Assembly: GCF_021043375.1 (NCBI RefSeq)
Contig: NZ_JAJNDV010000005.1
Coordinates: 186,001 to 250,000 of the forward strand
Source: Sphingomonas sp. IC-56
GTDB lineage: Bacteria > Pseudomonadota > Alphaproteobacteria > Sphingomonadales > Sphingomonadaceae
Direction of reading: 5' to 3'
DNA: 64,000 bases
Positions 17,215-26,502 of this stretch are shown here, piece by piece. How positions within the stretch are numbered: the first letter of the stretch is position 1; each line of letters begins with the position of its first letter. The notes under the pieces were generated by a model that saw only the letters and a program-made list of their open reading frames with translations, made no database searches and was not told the DNA's origin. A program made the position numbers and the translations under genes.

Positions 17215-19137
17215 CTACTGGACATTGGCCGGGTACAGAGCGTGACCGAACGCCTGCGGCGGTGAAGCAAGGGTGACAAGGATATGGTCGGTGTCTACCG
17301 CACCTTCCGAAGCGGCCCCGGCGGCAAGCCAGCTGCTCGGCGCCAAAGGCACGTCGTCAGGCATAGGCGGAGGCGCTGCTTCGAAACGGTCACTGAGCAC
17401 GTCCGGGGAAGGCGCGAGTGCCGCAAACAGTGGCACTTCTTGCCTAGCGTCTCCGCCTCGCACCGGCGCTTTCAGCGTGACGGTGAACGCCCCATTGTGG
17501 AACGGGCTATGGTCGAGAAGGGCTCCCTGTTCGTCGACAACATAGCCGCGATACTGTCCTGCAAAGCCTGCATCTCCTGCCGGAACGCCTGCCCAGTCGA
17601 AGCGCAGGACCATTCGGTCCAGTGGCGGTCCGGCCAGTGCCGGATGATCGATGCGCAACCACCCACCGACGAAAGGCGGCGTTCCAAACGGCGCCGCCGC
17701 GGTTGCGCTTGCCTGTCCGCCGGGTGTGCTGACTGTCAGCCCGGGCGCGCCGCGAACCGCGACTTCTATAGTCCCCGCTTCCTTCAGCTGGAGGTTTATG
17801 GGCGCCAGTGCGGTGAGCCGCAGGGCGGGTTCGTCTAACCCAGGGCAGGGGACGAGCGCGGGAAAACTGTCCGGCAGCAGCAGCGACAGCAGGAGTGCGT
17901 CCCCCTCGACCGCCCAGTGCGCCTCTACCTCTGCCCAATCCGGCGAGGTCGAGACTTCCACCATCACCTGGCTCGGCACCTCTGGCGGCGTTTCGCAGAC
18001 CAGCCGCACCCGCACGCGCCGTGTACCGCCAGGCAGCGCGAGTAAGGGTGAGGTCAGCAGCGCCGTCGGCAATGCGGCCTCGGCCACCGCCTCACCGATC
18101 ACACCATCTGTATCAGGCACCGCTCGACACACCGCCAGACCATCCGGTGCCCACATACGAACTTCCGCCAATGTGGCGGCGGTAACGCTCAGCCCGGTAT
18201 CGGCTACGAACGTCGCTTCCTTGCCTGCAGGGACCAGCAGCCCCTTCGGCACTTCTGGCCTGGCACCCGCGCGCGGCAGGACGGCGAGCAGCACTCGGTC
18301 GCCTCGGGCGGGGGCCGGTTCCGCACCTAACTTGGTAAGCCAATAATCCAGCACCCGTTGCGGCAGCGCGTCCAACTCGACGCGTGCGTGGCGGAACACC
18401 TGTGCGAACGCGATGATGAGTGCGGCATGCCCTTCATGCGCGCCAGTCTGCAGCCGCTCCTCCAGCGCCTCTGCCGCGTGCTCGCTGGCCTCTATTACAC
18501 ACTCAAAGAACTGCTGTGCCGCGTCGCAGAGTTGCCGGATCAGCCGTTGGGCCCAGGCCCGTTCCACGGCGCGGGCGGTGCCGTGCATTTCGCCTTCACG
18601 CACGGTGTTCTGCCACGGCTGCGCGTCGGGCTTCCTCCAGCCGTGTCTTTCCCATTGGGCGGTGAGACGGCTTTCCTCGGCTTCGGCGACCTGGTCGAAC
18701 AGGCGCTGGAGTTGCGGGGCGAGCACTTGGTCGAGTGCTGCTTCGGCGAGACCGTGGGCCCAGCGGTGTTCCATCGCGCCACCGATCTGCGCGGGGGTGA
18801 GCCATTCGTCGAGATCGCGGGCTAGGTGGAGCATTGCTTCCACCAGTGCAGTGATGCGCGCGCCGGCTTGGGCAGGCTCGGCCTCTCGAGCTTGCGCAAT
18901 GGCTTTTTGGAGGGGGATGGCGCGGTTTTCGGCTTCGGCAGTTGCCAGGATCGCTAGGGCGAAGGTTTTTTCTGCGCCGAGAATTTGACCCCAATTCGCG
19001 CTCTCATCGAAGGAGAGGGTGGCGGCGTGGTGGGCGAGGTTGGCCAGCATCTTGTCGACGCGGAAAACGTCGGTTTGCAGGTGGACATCCCGGTCGCTCT
19101 GGCGGGTCCAGCGGGTGATGAGGCCGCCCTGGGTCAT
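17215..19137 (-). CDS. Baseplate J-like protein, N-terminal part ending at an amber codon
   Basis: The 640-residue product starts at an ATG overlapping the gp25 stop (ATGA). The first 270 residues are helical, with a FDESANWGQILGAEKTF segment. The rest is beta-rich and ends QAFGHALYPANVQ before a TAG. In homologous large baseplate proteins a similar FGH-x-x-YP stretch continues into the PNPPF/LDYSA region that here begins the next open frame. The gene therefore looks split by one in-frame stop. If the stop is real and not suppressed, the baseplate would depend on two polypeptides or would be defective. Confidence 0.8.
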   Translation of the reverse strand: MTQGGLITRWTRQSDRDVHLQTDVFRVDKMLANLAHHAATLSFDESANWGQILGAEKTFALAILATAEAENRAIPLQKAIAQAREAEPAQAGARITALVEAMLHLARDLDEWLTPAQIGGAMEHRWAHGLAEAALDQVLAPQLQRLFDQVAEAEESRLTAQWERHGWRKPDAQPWQNTVREGEMHGTARAVERAWAQRLIRQLCDAAQQFFECVIEASEHAAEALEERLQTGAHEGHAALIIAFAQVFRHARVELDALPQRVLDYWLTKLGAEPAPARGDRVLLAVLPRAGARPEVPKGLLVPAGKEATFVADTGLSVTAATLAEVRMWAPDGLAVCRAVPDTDGVIGEAVAEAALPTALLTSPLLALPGGTRRVRVRLVCETPPEVPSQVMVEVSTSPDWAEVEAHWAVEGDALLLSLLLPDSFPALVPCPGLDEPALRLTALAPINLQLKEAGTIEVAVRGAPGLTVSTPGGQASATAAAPFGTPPFVGGWLRIDHPALAGPPLDRMVLRFDWAGVPAGDAGFAGQYRGYVVDEQGALLDHSPFHNGAFTVTLKAPVRGGDARQEVPLFAALAPSPDVLSDRFEAAPPPMPDDVPLAPSSWLAAGAASEGAVDTDHILVTLASPPQAFGHALYPANVQ

Positions 19138-19556
19138 GGCTGGTGCACCAGCGTGCCTTCGTTGCGGTAGAAGGGAAAGACCAGATTATTCCGTGTGTTA
19201 GCAGTCCGCACCCGGTATTCGATGCCGATACGGACCAGCGCTGAATCGAGCAGGTCGGGCGTGGCCGACACGTCGAGCAAGTCGATACGGGGTTCCCAGC
19301 GCAATATGGCTACGCGCACCGCCTCACAGAGCTCCGTCAGGAGGGTGCGGGTGAGATCGGCGAGCACGAAACGCTGCAAATCGCAGCCATAACCAGGCAC
19401 CATTACGCGCTCTCCAGGCCAGGTTGAGAGCAGAATGAACAAACTCTGCTCGATATCGGCATGGCCCTCGACCATCTCCGTGCGGGCACCGAGAGGTGTC
19501 ACGCGCGGCGGAAAGCTCCAGCCGCGACCGAGAAACGGAGCGCCGCCGGTCTTCAT
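19134..19556 (-). CDS. gp25/GPW-like baseplate wedge protein
   Basis: The 140-residue protein starts at an ATG overlapping the PAAR stop (ATGA). It has the gp25 core: residues near 35-60 read ADIEQSLFILLSTWPGERVM followed by PGYGCDLQRFV, with a later ILRWEPRIDLLDV strand-turn. In T4 gp25 and its relatives this small protein nucleates sheath polymerisation at the baseplate. Its position between the PAAR tip and the J protein is standard for contractile systems. Confidence 0.9.
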   Translation of the reverse strand: MKTGGAPFLGRGWSFPPRVTPLGARTEMVEGHADIEQSLFILLSTWPGERVMVPGYGCDLQRFVLADLTRTLLTELCEAVRVAILRWEPRIDLLDVSATPDLLDSALVRIGIEYRVRTANTRNNLVFPFYRNEGTLVHQP

Positions 19557-19852
19557 CCGCCGATCATCACGGTGGGCAGGCCGAACACGATGCTGCCGCC
19601 ATGCGCGCAGGTGTCGCCGAGCCGGGCCGCCGGAAGCCCGGCGATCAGCACCGTTGCCGAGCCCATCGCGATGCTGTCGGGCGGGCCGACGCACACGGCC
19701 AGATCGGTTGCACGGGCCGCGGGCAATCCGCCGATCAGCACTGTCGGCGCGCCGGGGCCGCTGATCGGCCCGCCGACATGCGGGATCGGCGGCAGGCCCG
19801 GGGTCTGCATCGGGCAGGCGTGCATGTCGGTGAGGCGGGCGGCGGGGGGCAT
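19553..19852 (-). CDS. PAAR-domain spike tip protein
   Basis: The 99-residue protein starts at an ATG that overlaps the VgrG stop (TGATG). It shows the PAAR fold pattern: an early MPPAARLTDMHACP, the repeats PTVLIGGLPAARATD and ATVLIAGLPAARLGD, then CAHGGSIVFGLPTVMIGG. His and Cys residues (HAC, CAHGG) fit the metal site at the tip. It should sharpen the VgrG spike. No C-terminal toxin extension is present. Confidence 0.93.
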   Translation of the reverse strand: MPPAARLTDMHACPMQTPGLPPIPHVGGPISGPGAPTVLIGGLPAARATDLAVCVGPPDSIAMGSATVLIAGLPAARLGDTCAHGGSIVFGLPTVMIGG

Positions 19853-21657
19853 CAGTTGATCTTCACCAGTGCGCCGTTCACTTCGAGCACGGCAGCGGCC
19901 TTGAGCGACGCCAGGCCGTTGCTGGCCAATGCGAGTTGGGCCGAGGCGGTGGCGTTCAGCTGCACCGCCTCCATGTCGCACGTGGCCGCGGCCTTGATCG
20001 CCAGGTTCGCGCCGCAGTCGAGAGTCATGTTGGCTCCCGACTTGATCGTCAGATTGGCCGCGCTGAGGAGGTCGACCGTGTCGCTCTTCATCACCAGCTT
20101 GTTGTCGTTGGGATCGGCGATGATCAGGGTGCCGGTCTTGTCGTCCAGCTCGACGAACCGGCCGCCCGGCGTGCTGATCTTGAGCACCACGTCCTTGTCG
20201 TTGAAGTTCACTTCCATCTTCGAGCGCGTGACCAGCGCCTTTACGTCGTTGGGGTTCTCGGGGGCGTGGGTCGGCGCCCGTCCGCCCGAATACAGGCTGC
20301 CCAGGATCACGGCCGAAGCCGGATCCTCGTTCAGGAAGGCGAGCACGACTTCATCATCGGCCTCGGGCAGGAAGGACCAGCCGAACCCCTGCGATGCATA
20401 AGGTTGCCCGAGCCGTGCCCAGACCTGGTTCAGCGCGTCGGTGAGCGGCAGCGTGACCTGCACCCGGAAATCGCCGGTCGGGTCCTCGGCCACCTGGACG
20501 ACCTTGCCGATGTGCAGCCCCTTGAGCGGTGGTGCCAGACCGGCCGCACCGCGCGTTCCCGCCGCATCGTCGCCCCGGCGCGAGAAGCGATCGGGGGTCA
20601 TGCCGAGATCGGCGATGCTGTGCCAGTCGCCGCCGCGGATCACATGCCGCACGCCGGTGACATAGGCGTCGCCGCTCATCCGCTCGCCCAGCCCGTCGAG
20701 CGTGACCACGCTGCCCGGCTTCACCTTGGCCGATCCCTGGAACTTCACCGTGCCGGTAAAGTGCGCCAGCCGCGCCCGCATCATCGCCGCCGACGACCAG
20801 GCGGCCAATGCGTCCCGTGCGCGCAGCGCCGCCGTCTGCTGCGCGTAAGCGGGCACGTCCATCACCGCGGCCAATTCCGCCGCGTCAAGATTACCGGGCA
20901 CCGGCAGGCTCGCGGCCTGCGCACTGCCTTCGCTCACCGCCTGATCGGCGTAACTCCAGGCGCGGCTGGTTACGACCGACTGGCCAAGCTGGGCTTCCGC
21001 GTCGATCCGTCCGTCGAAGCTGATGATGTCGTTGCCAGCGCCATAGGCCAGGGCGAGAACCGGCGCGCTGGCCTGGTTGGGCGAGAGGATGTCGACGCTG
21101 CCATTGTCGAGCACCACAATGCATCCACTCGCCTCCGCGCGCATCAGCATCAGATCCCAGTCCGAGGCATAGGCCTGGACCATCGCCTCGCTTTCGAGCG
21201 TGCCCGCCGCGTTCTTGCCGATGGTGCCGCCATTGGCCGTGACCAGCGCCTCGATCACGGCCTTATCGGTGGCCTGCTCGGTGACCGCGCTATGGCGCGC
21301 CAGCGTCATCTTGAGCAGCGGATCGACGGTTTCCACCACCAGCTGTGCAGAGGCGTGCGGCTGAATGCGCAGGCCCTGGCGCACCACCACGCCCTGATGG
21401 ATAATCTCGGCCTCCTCGCCATAGCCGGCGGAGACGGTGAGCTTTGCCCCCGGAACGAAGCTGTCGCCTTCGCTGAAGGGGAATTTGAGGCTGTCGGGCG
21501 CACCGTCGTACAGGACGATGCGCGCGCGCGGAATGCGGTTCGCCTCGCACCAGGTTTCCACCGAGGCGATGTGATCGGTATGGATCACCTTGCCGTTCGC
21601 GCTCAATTCCAGCTTGAGCTGCAACCCGGTCTTCAGCGCGGGCGAGAGGGCGCTCAT
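19852..21657 (-). CDS. VgrG-like spike protein of the injection system
   Basis: The 601-residue protein starts at an ATG overlapping the LysM gene. Residues 1-350 match the gp27-like hub domain, and the gp5-like OB domain follows (HIGKVVQVAEDPTGDFRVQV, GFGWSFLPEADDEVVLAFL). The C-terminus is a repetitive beta-helix (LTIKSGANMTLDCGANLAIK) ending EVNGALVKIN. VgrG trimers form the membrane-piercing spike that carries the PAAR tip. There is no added effector domain. It corresponds to Afp8/Pvc8. Confidence 0.93.
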   Translation of the reverse strand: MSALSPALKTGLQLKLELSANGKVIHTDHIASVETWCEANRIPRARIVLYDGAPDSLKFPFSEGDSFVPGAKLTVSAGYGEEAEIIHQGVVVRQGLRIQPHASAQLVVETVDPLLKMTLARHSAVTEQATDKAVIEALVTANGGTIGKNAAGTLESEAMVQAYASDWDLMLMRAEASGCIVVLDNGSVDILSPNQASAPVLALAYGAGNDIISFDGRIDAEAQLGQSVVTSRAWSYADQAVSEGSAQAASLPVPGNLDAAELAAVMDVPAYAQQTAALRARDALAAWSSAAMMRARLAHFTGTVKFQGSAKVKPGSVVTLDGLGERMSGDAYVTGVRHVIRGGDWHSIADLGMTPDRFSRRGDDAAGTRGAAGLAPPLKGLHIGKVVQVAEDPTGDFRVQVTLPLTDALNQVWARLGQPYASQGFGWSFLPEADDEVVLAFLNEDPASAVILGSLYSGGRAPTHAPENPNDVKALVTRSKMEVNFNDKDVVLKISTPGGRFVELDDKTGTLIIADPNDNKLVMKSDTVDLLSAANLTIKSGANMTLDCGANLAIKAAATCDMEAVQLNATASAQLALASNGLASLKAAAVLEVNGALVKIN

Positions 21658-22355
21658 GACTTTGCCGATACCGGCGCGAGCGGCGGGAAGAGCAGCGTCA
21701 GCGGCGGGGTAAGGGCGCGGAAGTCGTCCAGGCCGTTATGCCGGGCGACCGCGAGATAGTATTTCTCGTCACCATACACCTGCTTGCAAAGGTTGGGCAG
21801 GGAGTCGCCGGCCTCGACTTCCACGATCTGGCTCAGTTCGGCGGATTCCCCGTGCTGCCCTTTTCGGGCGTCGGAATTCTCATGATAGCCAAGGAACGCG
21901 GCCTTCACCTTGGCACGGAGCGGCGTGCCGTCCGCGTCGAACAGCGTGTATTCGATGCCGAGCGTCTTGAGCCGTCCCTTGAACAGCAGGGTGCCCCAGC
22001 TGAGCTGGACGAAATTGGGTGAGCGGATGTCCCAGTTCACGTCGTAGATCAGGCGTTTGAGGTCGGCGAGCTGATCGGGCACGCTCTTGGTCGGCGCGTC
22101 GGGCACCGTGCCGGTGCCGTCGAACACGAGGGTGAGGTCGAGTGCCTCGCCCTGATCGCGGTTGAAGGCGATGGTCTTGCCGGTGCCGCCTGCGCCCTGC
22201 TGCTGGGTGTAGTTGATCCCCATCGCCTGCGAATATTGGCTGGGGTTGATCATCACCTTGAGCGGATTGGGCGTCGTATCGGCGCGTTTGCCGTAGCCGG
22301 GATCGGCAAACGCCGTGATCGTCAGCTTTTCAAGGCCACCCCTGGTGTCCCCCAT
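21654..22355 (-). CDS. LysM-domain adaptor between tube and spike (Afp7-like)
   Basis: The 233-residue protein starts at an ATG one base past the previous stop. The N-terminal half matches the CIS tube-initiation adaptor pattern (MINPSQYSQAMGINY, LDLTLVFDGTGTVPD). The C-terminus has a LysM-type segment (VEVEAGDSLPNLCKQVYGD, then YLAVARHNGLDDFRAL) and ends in a Pro-rich LLFPPLAP. In phage and eCIS such proteins (gp53-type) join the VgrG hub to the tube and bind peptidoglycan or the baseplate. Confidence 0.87.
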   Translation of the reverse strand: MGDTRGGLEKLTITAFADPGYGKRADTTPNPLKVMINPSQYSQAMGINYTQQQGAGGTGKTIAFNRDQGEALDLTLVFDGTGTVPDAPTKSVPDQLADLKRLIYDVNWDIRSPNFVQLSWGTLLFKGRLKTLGIEYTLFDADGTPLRAKVKAAFLGYHENSDARKGQHGESAELSQIVEVEAGDSLPNLCKQVYGDEKYYLAVARHNGLDDFRALTPPLTLLFPPLAPVSAKS

Positions 22356-22356
22356 C

Positions 22357-22554
22357 TCAGTGCCCCCGCCGGCGGTCGAGTTCGGCGAGCACCGCCGCGA
22401 CGCATTGTTCGACCAGCGCTTCCTGGCCCTCGCCTGCATCCGCGTCCTCGCGGGCTTGCAGCAGCTCCATGGCCGAGCCCGGCAGCTCGGGCGCGTCGAC
22501 GCGATCGTCGTCGACCTGCATCTGGATCACGATTTCGCGGATCTCGAGCGGCAT
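22357..22554 (-). CDS. DUF5908 small protein of the injection system
   Basis: The 65-residue protein starts MPLEIREIVIQMQV and ends with VEQCVAAVLAELDRRR, the form of DUF5908 proteins found in contractile injection system operons. It starts at an ATG overlapping the preceding tube gene (TGATG) and sits between the second tube and the LysM adaptor. Its role is unknown; the conserved place suggests an assembly factor or minor structural part. Confidence 0.82.
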   Translation of the reverse strand: MPLEIREIVIQMQVDDDRVDAPELPGSAMELLQAREDADAGEGQEALVEQCVAAVLAELDRRRGH

Positions 22555-23030
22555 CAGGCGGCCTGCGCCACCAGCTTGCGATGGAAGAACTGATAGGTGA
22601 GTTCCACCGTTTCGATCAGCACGTCATTGCCCATTGCATTGAGCGTGGAGTGTTCCCAGCGCAGCGGGTAGGCGCCGAACACCGTCCACACCATCAGCGG
22701 CTGGCGCTTTTCGTTGAGCAGCTTGACCAGCACCGTTCTGGCGCCGCCCTGGCGGACCAACCCACCGGACAGCGCGCGCGACACCCAGCGGCCAAAGACG
22801 CTGTCGCGCGTCACGACGCCGCGCTTCAGCACTAGGTTGGCATATTTGGTCTTGGTCGGCAGTTTGTGAAGGAAGCGGTTCTGTCCGCCCTCGGCCACAT
22901 CTTCGGTCTGGAACTCGACCTGGAGGCCGGAGACTTCCTGGAAGCCGGTCTCGCCTTCCGCGCCGTCGATCTCGACGCGGAAGGCGAACACCGGCGGGGG
23001 CACATAGATGCCGTCGTCCCGCACCTGCAT
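22554..23030 (-). CDS. Inner tube protein 2 (gp19-like)
   Basis: The 158-residue protein has the gp19/Hcp-like tube fold pattern: FAFRVEIDGAEGETGFQEVSG, LVLKRGVVTRDSVF and VLVKLLNEKRQPLMVWTVF near the centre, then LIETVELTYQFF at the end. It overlaps the upstream tube gene (TGATG). eCIS operons commonly hold two or three tube paralogues, of which one is the main tube and another acts at the baseplate junction; the divergent sequence and place suggest the latter. Confidence 0.9.
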   Translation of the reverse strand: MQVRDDGIYVPPPVFAFRVEIDGAEGETGFQEVSGLQVEFQTEDVAEGGQNRFLHKLPTKTKYANLVLKRGVVTRDSVFGRWVSRALSGGLVRQGGARTVLVKLLNEKRQPLMVWTVFGAYPLRWEHSTLNAMGNDVLIETVELTYQFFHRKLVAQAA

Positions 23031-23485
23031 CAGGCAGCCTTCACGTCCAGCGTTTCATAGGCGATCTCCAGCGTCTCGATCGCGACTTCGCTGGCGTCTG
23101 ACTTGAGATCGGTGGACTGCATCTTGACCGGGAAGGCGTTGGTCAGCGTCCAGGTCATCATCGGAGACGCTTTCTCGTTGAGCAGGTTGATGATGACCGT
23201 GCGGCGCTTGATGATGTTGAGCTGGGTTTCGTTGAACCAGGTCCAGAAGATCGAGTCCTTGCTGAACACGCCCTTTTTGAGGGTTACGTTGCCGACGCTG
23301 CGCAGGCCCGGCATCTTGATCGGGGAGAACACCGCGCTGTCGCCGTGGCGGTATTCGATCGACTTCACTTCGCTTTCGAGGCCGCTGATCTCCGGAAAGC
23401 CCTGGGGCTTTCCGTCGCCCAGATCGATGTTGAAGTAGAATTTGGGAAGCGGCCAAACTTCGTCCTGTGCGCTGCCGTCTGCCAT
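23030..23485 (-). CDS. Inner tube protein 1 (gp19-like)
   Basis: The 151-residue protein begins at an ATG behind TTAGGAGC. It has typical gp19 motifs: FYFNIDLGDGKPQGFPEISG, VTLKKGVFSKDSIFWTWF, TVIINLLNEKASPMMTWTL and AIETLEIAYETL. It is probably the major tube subunit, stacked in hexameric rings inside the sheath. It directly follows the sheath gene. Confidence 0.92.
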   Translation of the reverse strand: MADGSAQDEVWPLPKFYFNIDLGDGKPQGFPEISGLESEVKSIEYRHGDSAVFSPIKMPGLRSVGNVTLKKGVFSKDSIFWTWFNETQLNIIKRRTVIINLLNEKASPMMTWTLTNAFPVKMQSTDLKSDASEVAIETLEIAYETLDVKAA

Positions 23486-23531
23486 GATGTGCTCCTAATC
23501 GATGCGTGAAGAAGGGAGGGCTCAGCGTGTC

Positions 23532-25313
23532 TCAGCCGGCGCCCTGCATCTGCTGCTTGAAGGTGAGCAGGATGAATTCGGCCGGGCGGACCATCTGAAG
23601 CGTGATCTGGACCCGCATGACGCCGTTCAGCACGTCGTCGGGGGTCATGGTGCTGCCCAGGCCGCAGGCGACGTTGTAGGCCTGCGCCGGGGCGTTCCCC
23701 ATCAGGCCGCCCGCGGCCCACAGGCCGTGCAGGAAGCTTTCGATCATGGAGGTGACGGTGACCCAAGTCTGGGCGGTGTTGGGGCGGAACACCGTCGCGT
23801 CCAAAGCCTGCTTCACCGATTGTTCGACATAGATCATGGTGCGGCGCACCTGGATGTAGCGCCAGTCGTTGGACTGGCTGTCGAGCGTGCGGGCGCCCCA
23901 GATCAGGCTGCCGCGCCCCTGGAACGTGCGGATGGCGTTCACCGCCAGGCCCTGAACGGGGACGTTGAGGTCGTCCTGCTGGTCGCCCGCGACGGGCAGC
24001 TTGGGCATGACCAGGGTGGCGATGCCGGTATTGGCGGGGGCGTTCCACACGCCGCGCGTCGCATCGTTGCTGGCCCAGACGCCGGCCATCGCGCCGCTGG
24101 TCGGCAGCACGCCCTGGGTGGCGGCGATGGCGGTTAGCAGGTTCTGGAAGCCCGGCACGGTGGCGACCAGCGCGGCGGTGAGCTGTTTATGGGTGATGCC
24201 TTGGGCGACGGCACCCTGCGTCGCTGGGGCGGGGAGCACGGCCACCGAGGTGCCGATCGCCTGCACATAGTTGTCCAGCACGGCGACCCCCTTGGCGCTG
24301 AGCCGGGTGGGGCTGAGCGGGGTGGAGTCGTTTGCCGCGCCGCCGGTAGCGGCAGGTTTGCTGGTGCCGGTGTCGGTCGGCTTGGTCTCGGTACCGTTGC
24401 CCTTGCCCGCATCGTCTCCGGGCGGTGGCGCGGGGTAGGTGCGCGCCAGCACGCCGTAGAGCGCCTGTTGCAGCAGGGTGCGGTTGTCGGCGTTGCTGTC
24501 GCCTTCGACTGCGAAATTGGAGATGTCGATCTCACTGGTGGGGACGACCGAGGTGGCGAGCGGAGGGAAGTAGGCCGCGCCGAAGCGCCACATCTCTTGC
24601 GGCACCTGGCGCACGCCGGTGCGGAATGCCTCCACCGTAGACGTCCAGTCGTCGCGCGGGGTGAGCGCGCTGGCGCCCCACACGTCGAGCAGCGCCATGC
24701 GGTCGCCGGTCTTGGCGCAGCTGCGCAGCATCTGGGCAGTGACGGCGTTGAAGTCGGCCTGGGTCGCCAGTTGCAACGCGTCGGGGATCGCCAACATGGT
24801 GGGGCCGACAAAGGTCTCGCCGACGGCCAGGCCCTTGAGGAAATCCTGCGGGTCCGGGGTGGTCGGCTGGCCGTCGCGGACATAGCCGCCGACCGAGATC
24901 ACCCAGCAGGGGCCGCCGCCATTGGCGTAGAACAGCCGCATGCTGTTGTAGAGATTGAGCGCGGTGCGGCCCTTCTGGACCAGCGTGTAGCTGGTGCTGC
25001 CGTCGAGCGAAACGAAGCCCCAGTTGCGGTTAAGCGGGTCGTCGGCGGGGGCGTCGGGCTGGCCGTCCTTGTCCGCGTCGGCAGTGGGGGCGAGGAAATA
25101 TTGCTGCGAGCTGCCGCGGCCGAAGCATTGCACGAACTCGGCCATGGATTCGATGCGCTTGGGAGTGAGCAGCAAGTCGCGCTTGTCGGTGTCCACTGCA
25201 AACTCGGTATAGCCGATGAAGCAGGGGACGGCGGTCTCCACGCCGACGATGGAGGGTGGGAAGCTGTCGGGCTCCTGGATGTAGACGCCGGGTGTGCGGT
25301 ATTGGGTGGCCAT
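23532..25313 (-). CDS. Contractile tail sheath protein
   Basis: The 593-residue protein starts at an ATG behind AGGGGAAG. The N-terminus TPGVYIQEPDSFPPSIVGVE and the C-terminal block RGSLIWGARTLDSQSNDWRY followed by IQVRRTMIYVEQSV are diagnostic for phage and eCIS sheaths. A variable surface insertion rich in Thr/Pro/Gly lies near residues 290-325. Contraction of the sheath drives the tube. Only one sheath gene is present, whereas Afp and PVC loci have several. Confidence 0.95.
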   Translation of the reverse strand: MATQYRTPGVYIQEPDSFPPSIVGVETAVPCFIGYTEFAVDTDKRDLLLTPKRIESMAEFVQCFGRGSSQQYFLAPTADADKDGQPDAPADDPLNRNWGFVSLDGSTSYTLVQKGRTALNLYNSMRLFYANGGGPCWVISVGGYVRDGQPTTPDPQDFLKGLAVGETFVGPTMLAIPDALQLATQADFNAVTAQMLRSCAKTGDRMALLDVWGASALTPRDDWTSTVEAFRTGVRQVPQEMWRFGAAYFPPLATSVVPTSEIDISNFAVEGDSNADNRTLLQQALYGVLARTYPAPPPGDDAGKGNGTETKPTDTGTSKPAATGGAANDSTPLSPTRLSAKGVAVLDNYVQAIGTSVAVLPAPATQGAVAQGITHKQLTAALVATVPGFQNLLTAIAATQGVLPTSGAMAGVWASNDATRGVWNAPANTGIATLVMPKLPVAGDQQDDLNVPVQGLAVNAIRTFQGRGSLIWGARTLDSQSNDWRYIQVRRTMIYVEQSVKQALDATVFRPNTAQTWVTVTSMIESFLHGLWAAGGLMGNAPAQAYNVACGLGSTMTPDDVLNGVMRVQITLQMVRPAEFILLTFKQQMQGAG

Positions 25314-25336
25314 CGATCTTCCCCTTGTTCAGCGGT

Positions 25337-26500
25337 TCACAGAAACACGTAGATGTCGGACCAGGGCGGAGCCTGGCCGGCGGGCAGGATGCGCTCGGCG
25401 GTCGGGCCGGGCAGGCGCTCGACCAGGGTGCGGGTGCGGACGCGGCCGGCGAGGGGCTTTCCCTCAAGGCGCAGCTCGGCTTGCGGGCGGGCGAGCAGGG
25501 GGCGCGGGTCGCGGGCGCACAGGCGGGCGGCGGGGCGGCCGTCGGGCAGGGTGGCGGGGGCGTCGTCCAGCACGAAGCCGGCATCCTCGCCGTCGCGGGT
25601 GACGATGCGCAGGGTCTCGGGCGCGAGCGTGCCGCTGCGGGCCGCGATCAGGTAGCGCCAGCGCGTGGGGCGGGGTGCGAAGTTGAGGGTGTAATAGAGG
25701 GCGCGGAAGAAGGTGCGGCCGTCGGCGGGGGCGGGGTCGAACACCAGGTCCGAGGACCCCTCTAGTGCGCGCTTGGGCACCAGGTGGAACTCGAGCAGGG
25801 CGAAGCACTGCGAGCGGGCATAAAGGGCCTGGCGCTCGCGGTCGGCGGGGTGGAGCGCGGGGAGTGCCTCGTCCTCCGCGTCGGGATCGGGCTCGTGGAC
25901 CACCGAGTCGCGCTGCTCCATGCCGCCTTGGAGCAAAAGGCTCTGGCGGCGGACGGTGCGACGCCAGTCGAGGGCAAGCGCGCTGCCGGCGGCGCGGCGG
26001 GTGGAGAGCAGCAGCGGCGGGTCGCCAATGCGCAGACCCGTGGGCAGGTCGGTGAAGTTCGCGAAGCGCGGGTCGAGCAGGCGGCAGGTGAACAGCAGCG
26101 GCGGCGTGAACAGGCGCGCCTGGACCTCTGCGGGTACCGATCCGTAGCGGGTGGCGACCTCTGCCAGGAGGGTTTGCGCCTGCGTGCGCACGGCGGCGTC
26201 CCAGAGCAAGTCGATGCCGCCGATGCGCGTGCGGGCGAGCAGGCCGAACAGGCGCAACCGGCGCCGCGTCTCGGGTGTAGGTTCTATGGCGAGGTCGTTG
26301 CACCCGCCGTCGGCATGGTTGTGGAAGCCGTGGCGCACGGTGACCGAGGCGAAGGGGACGTAGCTGCCCTGTTCGGCCTGTTCGTGCGGAGGAGGAGAGG
26401 GCGCGACAGCGCGCAGCCTGCCGTCGCTGGCTGCAGGCTCGTCGGGGAGCAGGTCGCCAAGGCGAAGCTGGGCGAGGCCGTCGAAGAGTGTCGCGGCCAT
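25337..26500 (-). CDS. Conserved-looking eCIS operon protein of unknown function
   Basis: The 387-residue protein starts at an ATG two bases past the DUF4255 stop and ends 23 bases before the sheath. An early motif SYVPFASVTVRHGFHNHADG is followed by CNDLAIEPTPETRRRLRLFG, then beta-rich sequence with LLLSTRRAAGSALALDWRR near residue 170 and a C-terminal PPWSDIYVFL. I do not recognise a domain. Proteins with a similar opening seem to occur beside sheath genes in eCIS operons, so a structural or assembly role is likely. The high GC content makes several other frames appear open, but this frame fits the operon spacing. Confidence 0.7.
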   Translation of the reverse strand: MAATLFDGLAQLRLGDLLPDEPAASDGRLRAVAPSPPPHEQAEQGSYVPFASVTVRHGFHNHADGGCNDLAIEPTPETRRRLRLFGLLARTRIGGIDLLWDAAVRTQAQTLLAEVATRYGSVPAEVQARLFTPPLLFTCRLLDPRFANFTDLPTGLRIGDPPLLLSTRRAAGSALALDWRRTVRRQSLLLQGGMEQRDSVVHEPDPDAEDEALPALHPADRERQALYARSQCFALLEFHLVPKRALEGSSDLVFDPAPADGRTFFRALYYTLNFAPRPTRWRYLIAARSGTLAPETLRIVTRDGEDAGFVLDDAPATLPDGRPAARLCARDPRPLLARPQAELRLEGKPLAGRVRTRTLVERLPGPTAERILPAGQAPPWSDIYVFL

Positions 26501-26502
26501 GA

